A stretch of 64,000 nt of DNA from Lysobacter soli (GCF_003382285.1 NZ_QTJR01000001.1:558001-622000), one strand, 5' to 3'; counted from the first letter of the stretch, positions 52,378 to 61,853 are shown. Program-made: numbers and translations. The notes: generated by a model from the letters alone, not told the origin.

Positions 52378-53700
52378 GTGCTCAAGCCGCTCAGCCTTGC
52401 CTTGCTTGCCGCCATCGCCAGCATTCCAGTCCACGCAGAAGCCCAGACCGCTGCGCCCGCGAAGGACGCCGCGCAGGCGCTCCAGTGCGGCCAGGTCTTC
52501 GACGCCCGATCCGGCAAACTCACCGGGCCGCAGACGCTGCTGGTGCGCAACGGCAAGATCGAGCAGGTGATCGGTGGCGCGAGCGCCGACGTCGCCGGCG
52601 CCACGCGCGTGGACCTGAGCGGCCACACCTGCATGCCCGGCTGGACCGACCTGCACGTGCACCTGGGCAGCCAGTCGAGCCCGCAGAGCTATTCCGAAGG
52701 CTTCCGCCTCGACGATGTCGATTACGCCTTCCGCTCGGTCGACTACGCGAAGAAGACGCTGATGGCCGGCTTCACCAGCGTGCGCGACCTCGGCGGCGAA
52801 GTCAGCCCGCACCTGCGCGACGCGATCAACCAGGGCCTGGTGTCCGGCCCGCGCATCTGGGCGGCCGGCAAGTCGATCGCGACCACCGGCGGCCACGCCG
52901 ATCCCACCAACGGCTACAACGACGCGCTCTCGCACCTGATCGGCCCGCCGGGTCCGACCGAAGGCGTCATCAACTCCATCGACGACGCGCGCCAGGCCGT
53001 GCGCCAGCGCTACAAGGAAGGCAGCGACGTCATCAAGATCACTGCGACGGGCGGCGTGCTGTCGTACGCGAAGTCCGGCGATGCGCCGCAGTTCACCGTC
53101 GAGGAAGTGAAGGCGATCGTCGACACCGCGAAGGACTACGGCTATCGCGTCGCCGCGCACGCGCACGGCGAGGAAGGCATGAAGCGCGCGGTGCTCGGCG
53201 GCGTGACATCGATCGAGCACGGCACCTACATGAGCGACGAGGTGATGAAGCTCATGAAGCAGCACGGCACCTGGTACGTGCCGACGATCTACGCCGGTCG
53301 TTTCGTCGCCGACAAGGCGAAGATCGACGGCTACTTCCCCGATGTCGTGCGCCCGAAGGCGCAGCGCATCGGCGCACTGATCCAGCAGACCGCCGCCAAC
53401 GCCTACAAGAACGGCGTGAAGATCGCCTTCGGCACGGACATGGGCGTGGGCCCGCACGGCGACAACGCGCGCGAGTTCATCTACATGGTCGAAGCGGGAA
53501 TTCCGGCGCCGGTGGCGTTCCAGGCCGCCACGATCCGCGCCGCCGAAGTGCTCGGCGTCGACGACCAGGGCGTGATCGAAGTCGGCAAGCGCGCCGATAT
53601 CGTCGCCGTGCCGGGCAATCCGCTGGAAGACATCCAGCAGGTGATGAAGGTCGACTTCGTGATGAAGGACGGTGCGGTGTTCCGCACGCCGGAAGCCTGA
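52378..53700 (+). CDS. Secreted amidohydrolase, Xaa-Pro dipeptidase-like
   Basis: A 440-residue metal-dependent amidohydrolase. The N-terminal signal [20 protein letters not shown] exports it. All binuclear-site signatures are present in order: DLHVHLG (two His), [10 protein letters not shown] (the Lys that is carboxylated), [20 protein letters not shown] and AFGTDMGV (Asp). The C-terminal beta-sandwich ends with the typical [17 protein letters not shown]. The start is a GTG at 52378 with GGGGAG six bases upstream. Relatives act on Xaa-Pro or Xaa-Arg/Lys dipeptides; substrate here is inferred. Divergent from leuS with a 180-base gap. Confidence 0.92.
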   Translation: MLKPLSLALLAAIASIPVHAEAQTAAPAKDAAQALQCGQVFDARSGKLTGPQTLLVRNGKIEQVIGGASADVAGATRVDLSGHTCMPGWTDLHVHLGSQSSPQSYSEGFRLDDVDYAFRSVDYAKKTLMAGFTSVRDLGGEVSPHLRDAINQGLVSGPRIWAAGKSIATTGGHADPTNGYNDALSHLIGPPGPTEGVINSIDDARQAVRQRYKEGSDVIKITATGGVLSYAKSGDAPQFTVEEVKAIVDTAKDYGYRVAAHAHGEEGMKRAVLGGVTSIEHGTYMSDEVMKLMKQHGTWYVPTIYAGRFVADKAKIDGYFPDVVRPKAQRIGALIQQTAANAYKNGVKIAFGTDMGVGPHGDNAREFIYMVEAGIPAPVAFQAATIRAAEVLGVDDQGVIEVGKRADIVAVPGNPLEDIQQVMKVDFVMKDGAVFRTPEA

Positions 53701-53708
53701 TCCTCGCG

Positions 53709-53734
53709 CCCTCTCCGGCTCGTGCCGGGGAGGG
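53709..53734. terminator. Hairpin after the amidohydrolase gene
   Basis: An 11-bp stem CCCTCTCCGGC / GCCGGGGAGGG (one G-T pair) with a TCGT loop, 8 bases after the stop and before the convergent DUF998-like gene. It resembles the head palindrome of the composite repeats. Confidence 0.6.
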
Positions 53735-53742
53735 CCGCGGCG

Positions 53743-54363
53743 TCAGGCGATGCGGATCACGCCGCCGCTTCGCGACGCCACGACGACGCATACCAGCCAC
53801 GCGAGCAGCACGACGCGCTGCGCGATGGGCCCGGCAAACACCGGAAACGCGTTGAGCAGCACCACGACCGTGCCCGCGATGACGAACGCGATCGACACGC
53901 CGCGCCAGATGCGATCGCGGAGCAGGCCGGCGCCCAGCACGAGCGCGCCCGCGGCGAACGCAAGCCACCACAGCAGCCACATCGTCGCGTGACGCTGGCT
54001 GATGGGACCGTCGAGGTCGGCCGGATCCAGCCGCCACACGCCCTGCGCGGCGAAGGCCAGCGCGGACAACGCCAGCATCCAGCAGCCGATGCCTGCCCAG
54101 CGCGCGGCACCGACCGGCAATCGCGCCCGCAGTCGAACGAATACCCACGCGGCCAGCAGCCCCGGGGCGATGAAGCCCAGCAGGTTGAACGCCGAAGCGC
54201 CGGGGACGTCGGCCGCGCCGAGCAATCCCAGCGGGTGCTGCGCATGCGAGAACGCGGCGTGCGTGGCCGCAAAGCCCACCACCGCGATCGCGCAGCATGC
54301 GGCCGCGAGCCAGCCGGCGTGACGGTCGAACGAAGCCGGGGACGGGACGGTCGGACGGTTCAT
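53743..54363 (-). CDS. DUF998-like multi-pass membrane protein
   Basis: A 206-residue protein with about six membrane helices, for example GWLAAACCAIAVVGFAATHA and GVSIAFVIAGTVVVLLNAFP. The pattern HPLGLLGAADVPGASAFNLL followed by GFIAPGLLAAWVF fits the DUF998 family, found in uncharacterised inner-membrane proteins. It is convergent with the amidohydrolase and divergent from the thioredoxin-like gene (102-base gap). Function unknown; no transporter motif is evident. Confidence 0.83.
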   Translation of the reverse strand: MNRPTVPSPASFDRHAGWLAAACCAIAVVGFAATHAAFSHAQHPLGLLGAADVPGASAFNLLGFIAPGLLAAWVFVRLRARLPVGAARWAGIGCWMLALSALAFAAQGVWRLDPADLDGPISQRHATMWLLWWLAFAAGALVLGAGLLRDRIWRGVSIAFVIAGTVVVLLNAFPVFAGPIAQRVVLLAWLVCVVVASRSGGVIRIA

Positions 54364-54465
54364 GCCGGCATGCTAGCGTGACGACCCGCTCCGCGCCTGC
54401 TTGGCAGACGCAGGCGCCGCCCCCATTTCCCCAGCATCGCCGAACGAGCCCCGCGAGCCTTCCGA

Positions 54466-55350
54466 ATGACGATTTCCGACGCTACCGCCAACGCCCACGT
54501 CTTCGACGCCACCGCCGACAATTTCGAGGCCGAAGTCCTGCAGAAATCGATGCAGGTGCCGGTCCTGGTGGATTTCTGGGCCGAATGGTGCGGGCCGTGC
54601 AAGACGCTCGGACCGATCCTGGAGAAGCTGGCCGCCGACTACCACGGCGCCTTCCGCCTGGCGAAGGTGGACGTCGACAAGGAACAGCAGCTCGCCGGGG
54701 CGTTCCAGGTCCGCTCGATCCCGACCGTGTTCCTGGTCAAGGACGGCCAGCTGGTCGACGGTTTCCCGGGCGCGCTGCCCGAGGGCCAGCTCCGCGAATT
54801 CCTGACCCACCACGGCATCCAGCCGGCCGATCCGGCCGTCGATGATGCCGCGGCGCCGGAGACCGAGGCCGCACCCGTCGACCCGCACGCCGAAGTCGTG
54901 CGCCTTCGTCACGAGTCCGACGCCGCGCCGGACAACGCCGAACTCAAGCTCGACCTCGCACTCGCCCTGCTCCGCACCGGCGCCGCGCAGGAAGCCGAGC
55001 AGCTGCTCGACGCCCTGCCGGCGAACCTCGCCACCGACGACCGGACCATCCGCGCCCGCTCGCGGCTGGGTTTCGCCGCCCTGCTGAAGGACGCGCCTCC
55101 GGCGGAGGTGCTCGAAGCGGCCATCGCCAGCAACCCGGACGACCTGCGCGCCCGCCACCTGCTCGGCGCGCTGAAGATTGTCGACGGCGACGCGCAGGCG
55201 GGTCTGGAGCAGTTCCTCGAAATGCTCCGCCGCGACAAGGCCTACGAGGACGGCCTGCCCCGCAAGGCGCTGATCGACGCCTTCCGGGTCGTCGAGGACG
55301 AAGACCTCGTCGGCCAGTACCGCCGCAAGATGTCCTCGCTGCTGTTCTGA
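54466..55350 (+). CDS. cnoX: Thioredoxin-TPR co-chaperone (CnoX/YbbN type)
   Basis: A 294-residue protein with an N-terminal thioredoxin domain (about 10-120) and a C-terminal TPR region (about 140-294: PDNAELKLDLALALLRTGAA, NPDDLRARHLLGALKIVDGD). The domain layout matches E. coli CnoX (YbbN), a holdase that passes substrates to GroEL. Unlike the E. coli protein, which lacks a usable dithiol, this one keeps a full WCGPC motif (Cys42, Cys45), so it could also act as an oxidoreductase. The ATG at 54466 is the first that fits the domain. Confidence 0.92.
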   Translation: MTISDATANAHVFDATADNFEAEVLQKSMQVPVLVDFWAEWCGPCKTLGPILEKLAADYHGAFRLAKVDVDKEQQLAGAFQVRSIPTVFLVKDGQLVDGFPGALPEGQLREFLTHHGIQPADPAVDDAAAPETEAAPVDPHAEVVRLRHESDAAPDNAELKLDLALALLRTGAAQEAEQLLDALPANLATDDRTIRARSRLGFAALLKDAPPAEVLEAAIASNPDDLRARHLLGALKIVDGDAQAGLEQFLEMLRRDKAYEDGLPRKALIDAFRVVEDEDLVGQYRRKMSSLLF

Positions 55351-55428
55351 GGCGGTCAAGCCGCGCCACGGCTAGATCAATACGCATCCGTATGGCAGGC
55401 TGTGCGTCCCGTACGCACAGCCCGTCGA

Positions 55429-55899
55429 ATGAAAGCCAGCGTCCTGCGTCGCGGCCTGAACCTCTGGCCGCCGTTCCTCTTCAGCGGCATCCACGTCACC
55501 GCCATCACCGCCGATTACCGCCATGCGCACGTCGAGCTGCGCATGCGTCCCTGGAACCGGAACTACGTCGGCACGCACTTCGGCGGCAGCCTGTTCGCGA
55601 TGACCGACCCGTTCTGGATGCTGCTCACCATGCAGTCGCTGGGGCGCGAATACTGGGTCTGGGACAAGGCCGGCGAGATCGAATTCGTGAAGCCCGGCCG
55701 CGGCACGGTGCATGCGGATTTCCGCCTGCGCGACGACGTCCTCGACGAATTGCGCGCGGCCACCGCTAACGGTGAAAAAGCGCTGCGATGGTTTGACACC
55801 GATATCAACGACGCCAGCGGCGACGTCGTCGCGCGCGTGCGCAAGCAGCTCTACGTCCGGCGCAAACCGGCGCACCGCGAGAACGGCGACGCAGAGTGA
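55429..55899 (+). CDS. DUF4442 hot-dog-fold protein (thioesterase-like)
   Basis: A 156-residue protein of the DUF4442 family, related to hot-dog thioesterases. Signatures: NLWPPFLFSGIHVTAITADY, the RPWNRNYVGTHFGGSLFAMT segment (the hot-dog central helix), and FVKPGRGTVHADFRL. I use the ATG at 55429; an in-frame GTG at 55402 would add 9 residues. It lies 78 bases after the cnoX-like gene on the same strand. Substrate unknown; acyl-CoA hydrolysis is only an inference. Confidence 0.86.
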   Translation: MKASVLRRGLNLWPPFLFSGIHVTAITADYRHAHVELRMRPWNRNYVGTHFGGSLFAMTDPFWMLLTMQSLGREYWVWDKAGEIEFVKPGRGTVHADFRLRDDVLDELRAATANGEKALRWFDTDINDASGDVVARVRKQLYVRRKPAHRENGDAE

Positions 55900-55954
55900 C
55901 CGCGGCACAAAACGCCCAAAAATGCCCGTAAAAACAGGGCTGTTCGGCAAAAAC

Positions 55955-56016
55955 TGACGCTGCGCGTCATCACGCCGCGGCAACGACCTTGCGCACATGG
56001 TTGTTGTGATGCGCAC
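55955..56016. promoter_or_regulatory. Inverted and direct repeats upstream of the kinase gene
   Basis: TGACGC/GCGTCA around TGC (55955-55969), then TGCGCAC twice, at 55990 and 56010, exactly 20 bases apart (about two helical turns). They lie 57-118 bases before the kinase ATG in a relatively AT-rich gap. A regulator site is possible but unproven. Confidence 0.3.
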
Positions 56017-56072
56017 GTCGTGAGCTTTCCCCTCTCTCGGCGTATGCTCCTGCTTCGCGACAGGGGGCCGCG

Positions 56073-58079
56073 ATGTCCGGTTCTGCAGGCAACAACGACA
56101 ACGCATCGCCATTGCCGGAAATCGCCGGTTATCGCCTGCACAAGGTGATCAACCACGGTGGCATGTCGACCGTATACCTGGGTCACCAGCTCGCGCTGCA
56201 ACGCGAGGTGGCGATCAAGGTCATGCTGCCTGTCGCACTCGCGGACGAAGTCAGCCGTCGCCGCTTCGAGAACGAAGTGCGCACGATCGCGCGGCTGGAA
56301 CATCCCAACATCGTCGGCATCTTCGAAGTCGGCCGCACCTACGACGGCCTGCCCTACTACGCGATGCCCTACCTCCCGCGCGGCCACCTCGGCCAGCGCG
56401 ACCTGAGCAAGAACGAACCGCGTGCGATCGACATCGCACTGACGTTGCTGTCGGCGCTGGATTACGCGCACTCCCGCGGCGTCGTGCATCGCGACGTGAA
56501 GGCCGAGAACGTCCTGTTCGACGAAAGCGAGCGCGTGCTGCTGGCCGACTTCGGCATCGCGCTGCGCCGCGGGTTCGGCCCGCGCGTGACGACCGCCGGC
56601 CTCGCCGTCGGCAGCACCGCGTACATGGCGCCGGAACAGGCGCGCGGCGAGGACGTGGACGGCCGCGCCGACCTGTACAGCATGGCGGTGCTGCTGTGGG
56701 AGATGCTCACCGGACGTCTCCCGTTCGAAGCCGCCGATGCGCTGTCGATGGCGGTGATGCACGCGCAGGATCCGATCCCGAAACTGCCGCATCACCTGCG
56801 CCACTGGCAGCGCTTCATGAACCGCGGCCTCGCGAAGCAGGCGGCAAGCCGTTTCCAGGACGCCGCGCAGATGGCCGACGCCGTCCGCGCCGTGCAGCAG
56901 CGCAAGCCCTGGACGCCCGCGCTGGAAACATTGCGACGCCTGCGTCCGACGCAGCGCTGGGCGATGCCGGTGTGGGCGACCGTCGGCGTGACGGCGGTGA
57001 CGCTGGTCGTGCTCGCCTTCAGTTTCGACCGTGGCGACGAAACGCCGCCGGCGACGCCCGTCGCGCCGATCGCCACCGCTCCGAACGCGACGCCGTCGGC
57101 CGATCCGACCGCTGCGATGCTGCAACCGCTGCCCGAGGCACCGCTGCAGCACGCGCTCGAAGACGCCCGCCAGCAGATCGCGCGCGGCCGACTGACCGAG
57201 CCGCAGGACGCCAATGCGTTCGACAGCGTGCTGCTCGCGTGGCACACCGACAGCACGCATCCCGATGTCGCCGCCGCCATCGAGCAGCTCACCGGCGCCT
57301 TCTCCGAACACATCGTGCGCGCGGTGAAAGACGGGAAGGACGAGCGCGCGCTCGACCTGCATTCGCGCGCGATCGCACTGGGCCAGCAGACCGGCACGGC
57401 GAACTCGCCGGCGCAGCAGAAGCTGCGCGACGCCACCGGAGCCGCACTCGAAGCGCGCCTGCAGCAGTCGGTGAAGCGTCGCGACGGCGCCGACGTGCAG
57501 CGCCTCACCGCGCTGGCCGACAAGATGGAACTGCCGCGCAAGTTCGACGCGCGCCTGCTCGCGCAGGCGAAGGCGCTGCCGAAGGGCCTGGCGCGCGGCG
57601 CGACACTCGACACCGCTTCGCAAAGCAGCGCGAAGGTGAGCGTCGCGCTCACGCCTCGGCCGGTGAGCCGCCGCGAGTACGCGCGCTTCGCCGCCGCCAA
57701 CGGGCGCGAACCGGCGCTGTGCCGCGAACGCGCGTCGCTGCTGCGCATGCTCGATCCGCGCGACTGGCAGCAGCCCGGCTTCAAGCAGGGCGAAAACGAT
57801 CCGGTGGTATGCATCTCGCTGGAAGATGCGCAGGCGTATGCGCAGTGGTACAGCGCGCAGACCGGTCGCCGCTACCGGCTGCCCAGCGCAGAGGAAATCA
57901 CGCAGACGCCGGCTGACATGGACGGCCGCGCGGTCTCGCTCTGGCTTCGCGATTGCGGCCAGAACTGCCAGCAGCGCCAGGTGGCGGGCAATTCGTGGCG
58001 CAGCCGCCAGGAAGAACGCACGCTGCCCGCGTCGCGCGGCTACGACGACGTGGGCTTCCGGCTCGTCCGCGAGCGCTGA
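56073..58079 (+). CDS. Ser/Thr protein kinase with C-terminal FGE/sulfatase-modifying-like domain
   Basis: A 668-residue Hanks-type kinase. The kinase domain spans about 18-280: glycine loop NHGGMSTVYLG, VAIK with Lys49, HRDVKAEN with Asp141, ADFG with Asp159 and MAPEQA, so all catalytic residues are present. One membrane helix follows at about 299-317. The periplasmic part has a helical region (about 330-520) and ends in an FGE-sulfatase-like domain (about 528-668): VSRREYARFAAANGRE, VVCISLEDAQAYAQWYSAQT, GRRYRLPSAEEIT and GYDDVGFRLVRER. The catalytic cysteines of true FGE are not evident, so a ligand-binding role is more likely. Chlamydia Pkn1 has a similar fusion. Substrate unknown. Confidence 0.9.
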   Translation: MSGSAGNNDNASPLPEIAGYRLHKVINHGGMSTVYLGHQLALQREVAIKVMLPVALADEVSRRRFENEVRTIARLEHPNIVGIFEVGRTYDGLPYYAMPYLPRGHLGQRDLSKNEPRAIDIALTLLSALDYAHSRGVVHRDVKAENVLFDESERVLLADFGIALRRGFGPRVTTAGLAVGSTAYMAPEQARGEDVDGRADLYSMAVLLWEMLTGRLPFEAADALSMAVMHAQDPIPKLPHHLRHWQRFMNRGLAKQAASRFQDAAQMADAVRAVQQRKPWTPALETLRRLRPTQRWAMPVWATVGVTAVTLVVLAFSFDRGDETPPATPVAPIATAPNATPSADPTAAMLQPLPEAPLQHALEDARQQIARGRLTEPQDANAFDSVLLAWHTDSTHPDVAAAIEQLTGAFSEHIVRAVKDGKDERALDLHSRAIALGQQTGTANSPAQQKLRDATGAALEARLQQSVKRRDGADVQRLTALADKMELPRKFDARLLAQAKALPKGLARGATLDTASQSSAKVSVALTPRPVSRREYARFAAANGREPALCRERASLLRMLDPRDWQQPGFKQGENDPVVCISLEDAQAYAQWYSAQTGRRYRLPSAEEITQTPADMDGRAVSLWLRDCGQNCQQRQVAGNSWRSRQEERTLPASRGYDDVGFRLVRER

Positions 58080-58159
58080 GAGCCCGTGCAGGTGGTGCCG
58101 CCACGCGGCGCAACGAATGGCCCGCGAAGGCCCGCCCGTTCGGTCTTACAATCCGCGCC

Positions 58160-58870
58160 ATGCCGAACTCCCCCGACTCCCCCGCCGCCGCGCCGATCCG
58201 GCCCGCGGCGCCCAAGCCGAGCCTGCAGAAGCTCTTCCTCACGGGCCTGTTGACCCTGCTGCCGATCTGGCTGACGTGGGTCGTGGTGAAGTTCGTGTTC
58301 GTGATGCTGTCGGACATCAGCGCGCCGCTGATCGGCCCGGTGCTGGAGAACCTCGCCAACACCAACCGCCAGCTGGCGTGGCTCGACGAACCGTGGGTGC
58401 GCACGGTGCTCGCGCTGCTGGCGACGCTCGCGGTGATCCTGTTCGCCGGCGTGATGGCGCGTCGCGTGATCGGACAGCGCCTGCTGCGCTGGTTCGAGGC
58501 GCTGATCCAGCGGATTCCGCTGGCGAGCATCGTGTATTCGAGCGCGCGCCAGCTGCTGGACATCCTGCAGACCAAGCCCGACGGCACGCAGCGCGTGGTG
58601 CTGGTGGATTTCCCGCACAAGGAAATGAAGTCGATTGGTTTCGTCACGCGCGTGATCCGCGAGCACGGCACCGGTCGCGAACTGGCCGCGGTGTACGTGC
58701 CGACCACGCCGAATCCGACGTCGGGCTATCTCGAGATCGTGCCGGTGGAGAAGATCACGCCGACCGACTGGAGCGTGGACCAGGCGATGAGCTTCATCAT
58801 TTCCGGCGGCGCCGTCGCGCCGGACACGATTCCGTTCTCGCCGCCCTCTGCGGTGGAAAAATCGCCGTAA
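58160..58870 (+). CDS. DUF502 membrane protein
   Basis: A 236-residue inner-membrane protein of the DUF502 family. Two strong membrane helices are seen, FLTGLLTLLPIWLTWVVVKF and TVLALLATLAVILFAGVMAR, with the conserved IPLASIVYSSARQLLDIL and VLVDFPHKEMKSIGFVT after them, then VYVPTTPNPTSGYLEIVP. The C-terminus faces the cytoplasm by family prediction. Start at the ATG 58160. It lies 80 bases after the kinase gene and 39 before the transporter gene, all on the + strand. Function of the family is unknown. Confidence 0.92.
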   Translation: MPNSPDSPAAAPIRPAAPKPSLQKLFLTGLLTLLPIWLTWVVVKFVFVMLSDISAPLIGPVLENLANTNRQLAWLDEPWVRTVLALLATLAVILFAGVMARRVIGQRLLRWFEALIQRIPLASIVYSSARQLLDILQTKPDGTQRVVLVDFPHKEMKSIGFVTRVIREHGTGRELAAVYVPTTPNPTSGYLEIVPVEKITPTDWSVDQAMSFIISGGAVAPDTIPFSPPSAVEKSP

Positions 58871-58909
58871 ACCGGCAGACCACGTAAACCGCGCCAAGGG
58901 GAAAGCGCA

Positions 58910-59716
58910 GTGAGCCAATCCGTGCCCGCATCAGTTCCGCCCGTGGCCGTCGCGCGCACGCTCGACGATCGCGCGGTGCGGTTGTTCATCATCCTCGCCG
59001 CGTTCTTCTGCGTTAACGCCGTGCTGGCCGAGTTCATCGGCGTGAAGATCTTCGCGCTTGAAGACACGCTCGGCATCGCGCCGTTGCAGTGGAACCTGTT
59101 CGGCCAGTCGGGCTCGCTGAGCTTCACCGCCGGCACGCTGCTCTGGCCGGTGGTGTTCCTGATGACCGACGTCATCAACGAGTTCTTCGGCCGTCGCGGC
59201 GTGCGGATGATTTCGTACCTCGCCGCCGGGCTGATCGTGTACGGCTTCCTCTTCGCCTTCGCGGCGATCGCGCTCGCACCCGCCGACTGGTGGGTGAAGG
59301 CCGCGCAGGCGCAGGGCGTGGCCGATTACCAGGCGGCGTTCGCGGCGGTGTTCGGCCAGGGCATGTGGACGATCGCCGGCTCGCTGGTCGCCTTCATCAT
59401 CGGCCAGCTGATCGACGTGGCGGTGTTCCACCGCATCCGCAGCGTCACCGGCGAGAAGCACGTGTGGCTGCGCGCGACGGGCTCGACCGCGGTGTCGCAA
59501 CTGGTCGACAGCTTCGTCGTGCTCTACATCGCCTTCGTGCTGGGTCCACAGAAGTGGCCGACGTCGCTGTTCCTCGCGGTGAGCACGGTGAACTACGCGT
59601 ACAAGATGCTGGCCGCCGTGGCGCTGATCCCGCTGATCTACGTGGTCCGCGCGGGCATCATCCGTTACCTCGGCGAAAAGCGCGCGCACGAACTGCGCGA
59701 GCAGGCGGCGGCGTAG
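58910..59716 (+). CDS. yhhQ: Queuosine precursor transporter (YhhQ/VUT family)
   Basis: A 268-residue membrane protein with about six helices. Family signatures: VLAEFIGVKIF, VVFLMTDVINEFFGRRGVRM and STAVSQLVDSFVVLYIAFVL. E. coli YhhQ imports preQ0/preQ1 for queuosine modification of tRNA; substrate here is inferred from the family. The start is GTG at 58910 with AAGGGGA upstream. No queuosine synthesis gene is in the window. Confidence 0.9.
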   Translation: MSQSVPASVPPVAVARTLDDRAVRLFIILAAFFCVNAVLAEFIGVKIFALEDTLGIAPLQWNLFGQSGSLSFTAGTLLWPVVFLMTDVINEFFGRRGVRMISYLAAGLIVYGFLFAFAAIALAPADWWVKAAQAQGVADYQAAFAAVFGQGMWTIAGSLVAFIIGQLIDVAVFHRIRSVTGEKHVWLRATGSTAVSQLVDSFVVLYIAFVLGPQKWPTSLFLAVSTVNYAYKMLAAVALIPLIYVVRAGIIRYLGEKRAHELREQAAA

Positions 59717-59736
59717 GACCCGGCATACCCGCTTGC

Positions 59737-59838
59737 CGTCATCCCCGCGAAGGCGGGGATCGAACCTTCCGAACCACCACGCTTTCGACAAGCGGGATAC
59801 ACCTGCACGCTGGATTCCCGCCTGCGCGGGAATGACGG
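59737..59838. repeat. Pair of REP-like palindromes before the first DUF885 gene
   Basis: CGTCATCCCCGCGAAGGCGG plus GGATC (59737-59761) and CTGGATTCCCGCCTGCGCGG plus GAATGACGG (59810-59838) face each other in opposite orientation, a REPIN-like doublet. The 268-base gap has no gene. Confidence 0.7.
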
Positions 59839-59984
59839 CTTTTCTTCGGGCGCGCTGGTCGACACCGCTGCGCGAGCGCTCCGCAGAACGCGACGCGCCG
59901 CCGCGTCCGCATGACCTTCGGCCCATGCCGCCCCCGAGCCGGCGGGCGAGCCTTCGAGGTCGCCGTCAACCCGGATTTTTTCCC

Positions 59985-61811
59985 ATGCCGCATCCTGCGC
60001 GCCCGTCGTTCCGCCTGCCGCTCGCCATCGCCCTGATCCTGGGCACCGCCGTCGCCCTGCCCTCCGCCGCGTTTGCGCAGGCGCCCGCCGCGGCGAACGC
60101 GACCCAGAACGCCAAGGCCACGCGCCTCAACGCCATGTACGAGCAGTACTGGGAAGAGCTGCTGCGCGCGAACCCGCTGCAGGCCACGTTCCAGGGCGAC
60201 AACCGATACAACGACCTGCTTCCGAACACTATGTCGGCCCAATACCGCCAGCAGCAGCACGAGTTCAACACGCGCTGGCTGAAGCAGGTGAAGGACGTCG
60301 GCAGCGACGGCCTGAGCGGGCAGGACCTGCTGAGCTACGAGATCTTCGTGCGCGATCGCGAGGATTCGCTCGAAGCGGAGAAGTTCCCGACCTGGCAGCA
60401 GCCGATCAACCAGTTCTACAACTTCGCCGCGACGTTCGTGCAGCTCGGCTCAGGCACGGGCGCGCAGCCGTTCAAGACGGTGAAGGATTACGACAACTGG
60501 CTCAAGCGCGCCGCGCAGGCACCGGTACTGTTCGACCAGGCCATCGCCAACTCGCGCGAAGGCGTGAAGAACGGCGTCGTGCAGCCGCGCGCGCTGATGG
60601 TGAAGGTGATTCCGCAGCTGGACGCGCTGATCAAGGACAAGGCCGAGGACACGCTGTTCTGGGGCCCGATCAAGAACTTCCCGGCCGATTTCAGCGACGC
60701 CGACCGGAAGCGCCTCACCGCGCAGTACAAGCAGCTCATCGAAACGAAGCTGATGCCGGCGTATCGCGAACTGCGCACGTTCGTCGCCGACGAATACCTG
60801 CCGAAGACGCGCGCGACCTCGGGCCTGGACGCGCTACCGGGCGGCGCGGCGTGGTACGCGTTCAACGCACGCAACTCGACGACGACCGACCTCACGCCGG
60901 CGCAGATCCACCAGATTGGACTGGATGAGGTGAAGCGCATCCACGGCCAGATCGAGGGGGTGATGAAGCAGGTCGGCTTCAAGGGCTCGATGCAGGACTT
61001 CTTCAGGTTCATGCAGGACGACCCGCGTTTCACCTTCGCCGATGAGCCGGCGCTGCTGGCGTACTACCGCGGGCTGGAAGACAAGATCAACCAGAAGATC
61101 CCCGAGCAGTTCTCGCTGATTCCGAAGGCGGCGTTCGAGATCCGCCCGGTCGAGCCGTTCCGCGCGCAGTCCGCGGCCGGCGGTTCGTACATGCGCCCGA
61201 GCCAGGACGGTTCGCGTCCGGGCGTGTTCTACGTCAACACCTACGACCTGCCGACGCGCAAGACGTGGGACGCAGAAGACCTGTACCTGCACGAGGCGAT
61301 CCCGGGCCATCACTTTCAGCTCGCGCTGCAGCAGGAGCTGACGGGCCTGCCGAAGTTCCGCCGCTTCGGCAGCGAGATCGCCTTCAGCGAAGGCTGGGGC
61401 CTGTACGCCGAATCGCTCGGCAAGGATCTGGGCGTCTACACCGACCCGTACTCGTACTTCGGTTACCTGCAGAACGAGCTGTGGCGCGCGATCCGCCTGG
61501 TCGTCGATACCGGCCTGCACAGCAAGGGCTGGACGCGCGAGCAGGTGATCAAGTACATGCTCGACAACTCCGCGGAGAGCGAAACGCAGTCCACCGCCGA
61601 AGCCGAGCGTTACATGGCCATCCCCGGCCAGGCGCTGGCGTACAAGATGGGCGAGCTGAAGATCAAGCAGGTCCGCGCGAAGGCCGAGAAGGCGCTGGGC
61701 GACAAGTTCGACGTTCGCGAATTCCACGCCGAAGTGCTGAAGGACGGCTCGGTGCCGCTGGAGATCCTCGAAGGCAAGATCGATCGCTGGATCGAGGCGA
61801 AGAAGAGCTGA
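59985..61811 (+). CDS. DUF885 metallopeptidase-like protein, exported, tandem copy 1
   Basis: A 608-residue DUF885 protein. The N-terminus (LPLAIALILGTAVALPSAAF ending AQA) is a secretory signal without a lipobox. The probable zinc motif LHEAIPGHHF has its first His at residue 436, and SEGWGLYAESLG with the conserved Glu follows. YDNWLKRAAQAPVLFDQAIA and the LGVYTDPYSYFGYLQNELWR segment are also family signatures. The ATG at 59985 has no clear Shine-Dalgarno. Its neighbour at 61972 is a close paralogue of the same length. Peptidase activity is inferred from the motif; substrate unknown. Confidence 0.9.
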   Translation: MPHPARPSFRLPLAIALILGTAVALPSAAFAQAPAAANATQNAKATRLNAMYEQYWEELLRANPLQATFQGDNRYNDLLPNTMSAQYRQQQHEFNTRWLKQVKDVGSDGLSGQDLLSYEIFVRDREDSLEAEKFPTWQQPINQFYNFAATFVQLGSGTGAQPFKTVKDYDNWLKRAAQAPVLFDQAIANSREGVKNGVVQPRALMVKVIPQLDALIKDKAEDTLFWGPIKNFPADFSDADRKRLTAQYKQLIETKLMPAYRELRTFVADEYLPKTRATSGLDALPGGAAWYAFNARNSTTTDLTPAQIHQIGLDEVKRIHGQIEGVMKQVGFKGSMQDFFRFMQDDPRFTFADEPALLAYYRGLEDKINQKIPEQFSLIPKAAFEIRPVEPFRAQSAAGGSYMRPSQDGSRPGVFYVNTYDLPTRKTWDAEDLYLHEAIPGHHFQLALQQELTGLPKFRRFGSEIAFSEGWGLYAESLGKDLGVYTDPYSYFGYLQNELWRAIRLVVDTGLHSKGWTREQVIKYMLDNSAESETQSTAEAERYMAIPGQALAYKMGELKIKQVRAKAEKALGDKFDVREFHAEVLKDGSVPLEILEGKIDRWIEAKKS

Positions 61812-61825
61812 CGCCGAACGACTTC

Positions 61826-61853
61826 GTAGCCCGGCTCCGCTCAGCCGGGCTAC
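61826..61853. repeat. GTAG-type REP hairpin between the DUF885 paralogues
   Basis: GTAGCCCGGCT and AGCCGGGCTAC form an 11-bp perfect stem with a CCGCTC loop. The GTAG base is typical of REP elements mobilised by RAYT transposases in Xanthomonadaceae. It lies 14 bases after the stop of copy 1. Confidence 0.7.
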
